From NCBI GenBank assembly GCA_026991065.1, contig JALXCG010000584.1, positions 1-15,452 of the forward strand: 15,452 bases of DNA, written 5' to 3'. How positions within the stretch are numbered: the first letter of the stretch is position 1; every line of letters begins with the position of its first letter. Below are positions 12,909 to 15,452 of the stretch, piece after piece. The notes below the pieces were generated by a model. It did not search any database, had not been told where the DNA came from, and worked only from the letters and a program-made list of their open reading frames with translations. This DNA comes from Gemmatimonadota bacterium (GTDB lineage: Bacteria > GCA-2686955). The translations under genes and the position numbers were made by a program.

Positions 12909-13939
12909 GAGCGGCGTTCTCCGTGCAAGCTTTCTGCTTCATCCAGGTGATGACAGGCCACTGTGTGTGCGCTCTCCCCGGCCAACCCGACCAGTTCCGG
13001 TTCCTCCCGCGCGCAACGCTCCGTGGCGATCGGGCAGCGGGTGCGATAGCGGCAACCGGAGGGGAAGTGAAACGCGCTGGGGACAATCCCGGGAATTGTG
13101 TAGAGTCGCTCGCCGGGACGGGCAAGATCGGGCAGAGAACGGAACAGGCCAATCGTGTAGGGGTGCCGAGGGTGCTCAAAAAGCGCGTCCACGGCGGCAT
13201 ACTCCACCACCTTGCCGGCATACATCACCGCCACATGGTGGGCGTTTTCCGCGACCACCGCCAGGTCGTGCGTAATCAGCAACACGCTCATCCCCTCGCG
13301 CCGCTGCAACTCCGAAATCAGGTCCAGAATCTGCGCCTGAATGGTGACGTCGAGCGCGGTGGTGGGCTCGTCGGCGATCAGCAGCGCGGGGTGGCAGATC
13401 ATCGCCATGGCGATCATCACCCGCTGGCGCATGCCGCCGGAGAGTTGGTGCGGATACTCTTTCACCCGCTGCTCCGGGCTGGGAATGCCGACCTGCTCCA
13501 CCATGTCGATCGCCCGCCGGCGCGCGGCCTCGGCATCGAGCCCTTCGTGCAGCATCACCGTTTCCATGATCTGGTTGCCGACCGTGAAAACGGGATTGAG
13601 GGCAGTCATCGGCTCCTGGAAGATCATGGAGATGTGGTTGCCGCGAATCTCGCGCATCCGCTCTTCACTCACCTGCAGAAGATCTTCGCCGCGAAAAAGC
13701 ACCTGGCCGCCGGCGAAGAACCCGGGCGGCATCGGCACCAGTTGCATGATCGACAGCGCGGTCACCGACTTGCCGCACCCCGATTCGCCGACAATCCCGA
13801 GGGTCTCGCCCGCCATCACCGTGTAGTCGACGCCATCGACCGCCTTGGCGATCCCTTCGTCACCCCGGAAATAGGTCCGCAGCCCCTTGAGTTCCAGCAG
13901 GACGCGCTCATCACCGTTGGTTGCTGCCGTGTGCTCCAT
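12905..13939 (-). CDS. oppD: Peptide ABC transporter ATP-binding protein (OppD/DppD type)
   Basis: 344 aa partner of OppF in the ATPase heterodimer. Walker A GESGCGKS (51-58), Q-loop [12 protein letters not shown] (105-116), signature [14 protein letters not shown] (166-179, with Met in LSGGM as typical of OppD), Walker [13 protein letters not shown] (186-197) and switch His in LITHDLAVV (221-229). The C-terminal oligo_HPY segment ([10 protein letters not shown]) ends with Cys296, Cys302, Cys309 and Cys329; in some DppD proteins this Cys set holds a [4Fe-4S] cluster. The ATG at 13939 is 4 nt after the oppC stop, and the gene overlaps oppF by 4 nt, so oppC-oppD-oppF are clearly one operon. Nothing is truncated and all catalytic residues are present. 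Confidence 0.95.
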   Translation of the reverse strand: MEHTAATNGDERVLLELKGLRTYFRGDEGIAKAVDGVDYTVMAGETLGIVGESGCGKSVTALSIMQLVPMPPGFFAGGQVLFRGEDLLQVSEERMREIRGNHISMIFQEPMTALNPVFTVGNQIMETVMLHEGLDAEAARRRAIDMVEQVGIPSPEQRVKEYPHQLSGGMRQRVMIAMAMICHPALLIADEPTTALDVTIQAQILDLISELQRREGMSVLLITHDLAVVAENAHHVAVMYAGKVVEYAAVDALFEHPRHPYTIGLFRSLPDLARPGERLYTIPGIVPSAFHFPSGCRYRTRCPIATERCAREEPELVGLAGESAHTVACHHLDEAESLHGERRS

Positions 13940-13943
13940 CGCC

Positions 13944-15452
13944 CTAGTGCCTTTTCATCTTGGGGTCCAACGCATCGCGAAAAGCGTCGCCGACCTGGTT
14001 GTAGCAAGTGATGGTGACAAAGATCAGCAGCCCGGGAAAGATCTGGATCCACCAGTGCTCCGCCATGCGCGACTCATTGATCAGTGAGCCCCACGACGGA
14101 ATCGGATGCTGAATTCCGAATCCGAGGAAGGAGAGGGTGGATTCCATGAGAATCCCCGAGGCCACGGCGAACGCGCCCGACACCAGCACGGGAGCCAATG
14201 CATTGGGCAGAATGTGCACGAAAATCGTTCGCATGGAGGAGAAGCCCAAAGCCCGCGCGGCCAGCGCAAACTCCTCTTCGCGCAAGCGCAGGAACTCTCC
14301 CCGCACCAGACGCGCGACCCCCGTCCAGCGAATCAAGGCGATGATCACCACGATCGAAAAGATCGGTGGAATCAACTCCGGGTCGACAAAAGCGGAAACC
14401 ATCAGAATCAGAAAAAGCGGCGGCACACAGAGAACGATCTCGATAAAGCGGGAAACAAGAATATCCACGCGGCCGCCGAAGAACCCCGCGATCGAACCGA
14501 CGACCGTGCCGATCACCACCAGCAAACCGGCGGAGAGCAGGCCAACCGACAAGCTCACGCGCCCTCCCCAGAGCAGCCGGGTGAGAAAATCACGACCGAC
14601 CGAGTCGGTGCCCAAAATGTGTCGCAGTGGAGCGTTGCGCGCCGGCTCGGCGAAACGCACCGCCACCGGCGCGGGCGGCGGCAGGAAGCCGCTCACCGGA
14701 TCCGGCTGCGGGCGGCGTGCACCGCGCTCATAGTAGCCTTCCTCCGTAATCGCCGCGCTCGCGGCCCAGGTGGGCGGGCGAAAGTTCTCACCGCCGTGGG
14801 TCTCCGCGAAACCAAACGGGATGGGGGGAAACACGACATGCTCAGGAACGATCTCTCCCTTGGTCAAAGCTTCCTTGTAGGGTGCGACATTGAAGGCATC
14901 CGCGCCACCGCCCAGCGTCGCTCCCCACAGCGCCCCGCCGACCGCGGCCAGGGCAAGCGCTCCGATCCACTTGCGCTTGCGCGCCCTGCGAATCCGCTCC
15001 CGATCGGCATCGAAGAGATAGCGATTGAGCAGCCGATTCCACACCGGCCAGGCCAGCGCAATCGCGCAGAGGATCATGAAAAACGCCTCGGTCCCGCTGA
15101 TCGCTTCGAAAAGCGGATAGAGTCGCACACTCTCCAAACGGATCCCCCCCTTCTCGGGGTGCTCCGGGTCGAGCGGCCGCAGATCGGCGCGAATCTTCTT
15201 CGCCAGACTCTTGCACTCGCGGATCTCACCGGTCGCCTTGTCCCGATCTCCACTGCGTCCGGCCGCCACCGCGGCATCGACGTGTGCAACAAAATCATCC
15301 AGTTCGCCGGCTCGCTCCGCCGGCAGATAGGACTTCATGGTCGCCACTTGCACCTGCACCGCCCGGTGCTCATTCTCCAGCGCCTCTTCGTAGCTGAAAG
15401 AGGAACCGCCGGTGCGATCCGCGGAGTATTCCTCGGGTGTCTGGCGCAGAAT
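13944..15452 (-). CDS. oppC: Peptide ABC transporter permease (OppC/DppC/YejE type), N-terminus beyond the right edge
   Basis: 502 codons are visible and the frame stays open to the right edge, so the start lies outside. The permease core is typical: [20 protein letters not shown] (using residues counted from GTG 15359, 247-266), several membrane spans (about 269-293, 305-325, 332-347, 389-410, 438-452) and the EAA loop [18 protein letters not shown] (363-380) that docks on the ATPases. Unusual is the region before the core, more than 280 residues including the visible part upstream of 15359: a charged helical segment (about 1-90), a hydrophobic span (93-110), a basic loop, a second span (131-150) and a long loop containing VFPPIPFGF and Pro-rich sequence. 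Normal OppC is about 300 aa with a single span there; the PPI loop recalls YejE. The cognate OppB and binding protein should lie to the right. Confidence 0.92.
   Translation of the reverse strand: MLRQTPEEYSADRTGGSSFSYEEALENEHRAVQVQVATMKSYLPAERAGELDDFVAHVDAAVAAGRSGDRDKATGEIRECKSLAKKIRADLRPLDPEHPEKGGIRLESVRLYPLFEAISGTEAFFMILCAIALAWPVWNRLLNRYLFDADRERIRRARKRKWIGALALAAVGGALWGATLGGGADAFNVAPYKEALTKGEIVPEHVVFPPIPFGFAETHGGENFRPPTWAASAAITEEGYYERGARRPQPDPVSGFLPPPAPVAVRFAEPARNAPLRHILGTDSVGRDFLTRLLWGGRVSLSVGLLSAGLLVVIGTVVGSIAGFFGGRVDILVSRFIEIVLCVPPLFLILMVSAFVDPELIPPIFSIVVIIALIRWTGVARLVRGEFLRLREEEFALAARALGFSSMRTIFVHILPNALAPVLVSGAFAVASGILMESTLSFLGFGIQHPIPSWGSLINESRMAEHWWIQIFPGLLIFVTITCYNQVGDAFRDALDPKMKRH

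Overview
This is a gene-dense, clearly GC-rich bacterial chromosome segment, almost entirely on the minus strand, with very short gaps, frequent gene overlaps and several GTG/TTG starts. No tRNA, rRNA, CRISPR array, insertion sequence or phage gene was recognised. The histidyl-tRNA synthetase belongs to the lineage also found in plant organelles, and the oligopeptide permease has a long extra N-terminal part. From memory of where such variants occur, a member of the PVC group (Verrucomicrobiota/Kiritimatiellota/Lentisphaerota-like) or a neighbouring phylum seems plausible. This is a weak inference, because no phylogenetic marker could be tested.

Layout, read in the transcription direction of the minus strand (right to left). 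(i) 15452-11895: the end of an Opp/Dpp/Yej-type peptide ABC importer: permease oppC (N-terminus outside the window), then ATPases oppD and oppF, with a 4-nt gap and a 4-nt overlap between them. (ii) 11839-8099: hisS (histidyl-tRNA synthetase), mtnA (methylthioribose-1-phosphate isomerase, TTG start behind a very strong Shine-Dalgarno) and a glycoside hydrolase family 1 beta-glycosidase, with gaps of 55, 24 and 6 nt, probably one transcription unit with the transporter. (iii) 8006-3720: a two-gene module made of an 818-aa HerA/TraG-like P-loop ATPase with a coiled-coil and glycine-rich C-terminal region, followed directly (TGA then GTG) by a 609-aa dynamin-like GTPase. This is the most interesting part of the window.

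A 385-bp non-coding stretch (3335-3719) with several inverted and direct repeats separates this block from a convergent plus-strand pair at 2572-3334: a YjbQ/UPF0047 protein and a 104-aa protein of unknown function. A 255-bp intergenic region separates that pair from a divergent minus-strand unit running to the left edge: an unknown 267-aa protein, a polytopic membrane protein with two ferredoxin-type [4Fe-4S] sites (NapH/NosR/YccM-like), and an Ala/Gly-rich unknown protein cut by the window edge (ATGA overlap).

How the genes may work together: the left unit looks like a small membrane electron-transfer module of unknown purpose. The centre pairs an NTP-driven motor-like ATPase with a membrane-remodelling-type GTPase. 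The right side is housekeeping and nutrient acquisition (peptide uptake, tRNA charging, methionine salvage, glycoside cleavage). All functions are read from motifs and recalled family features; no database search was possible.
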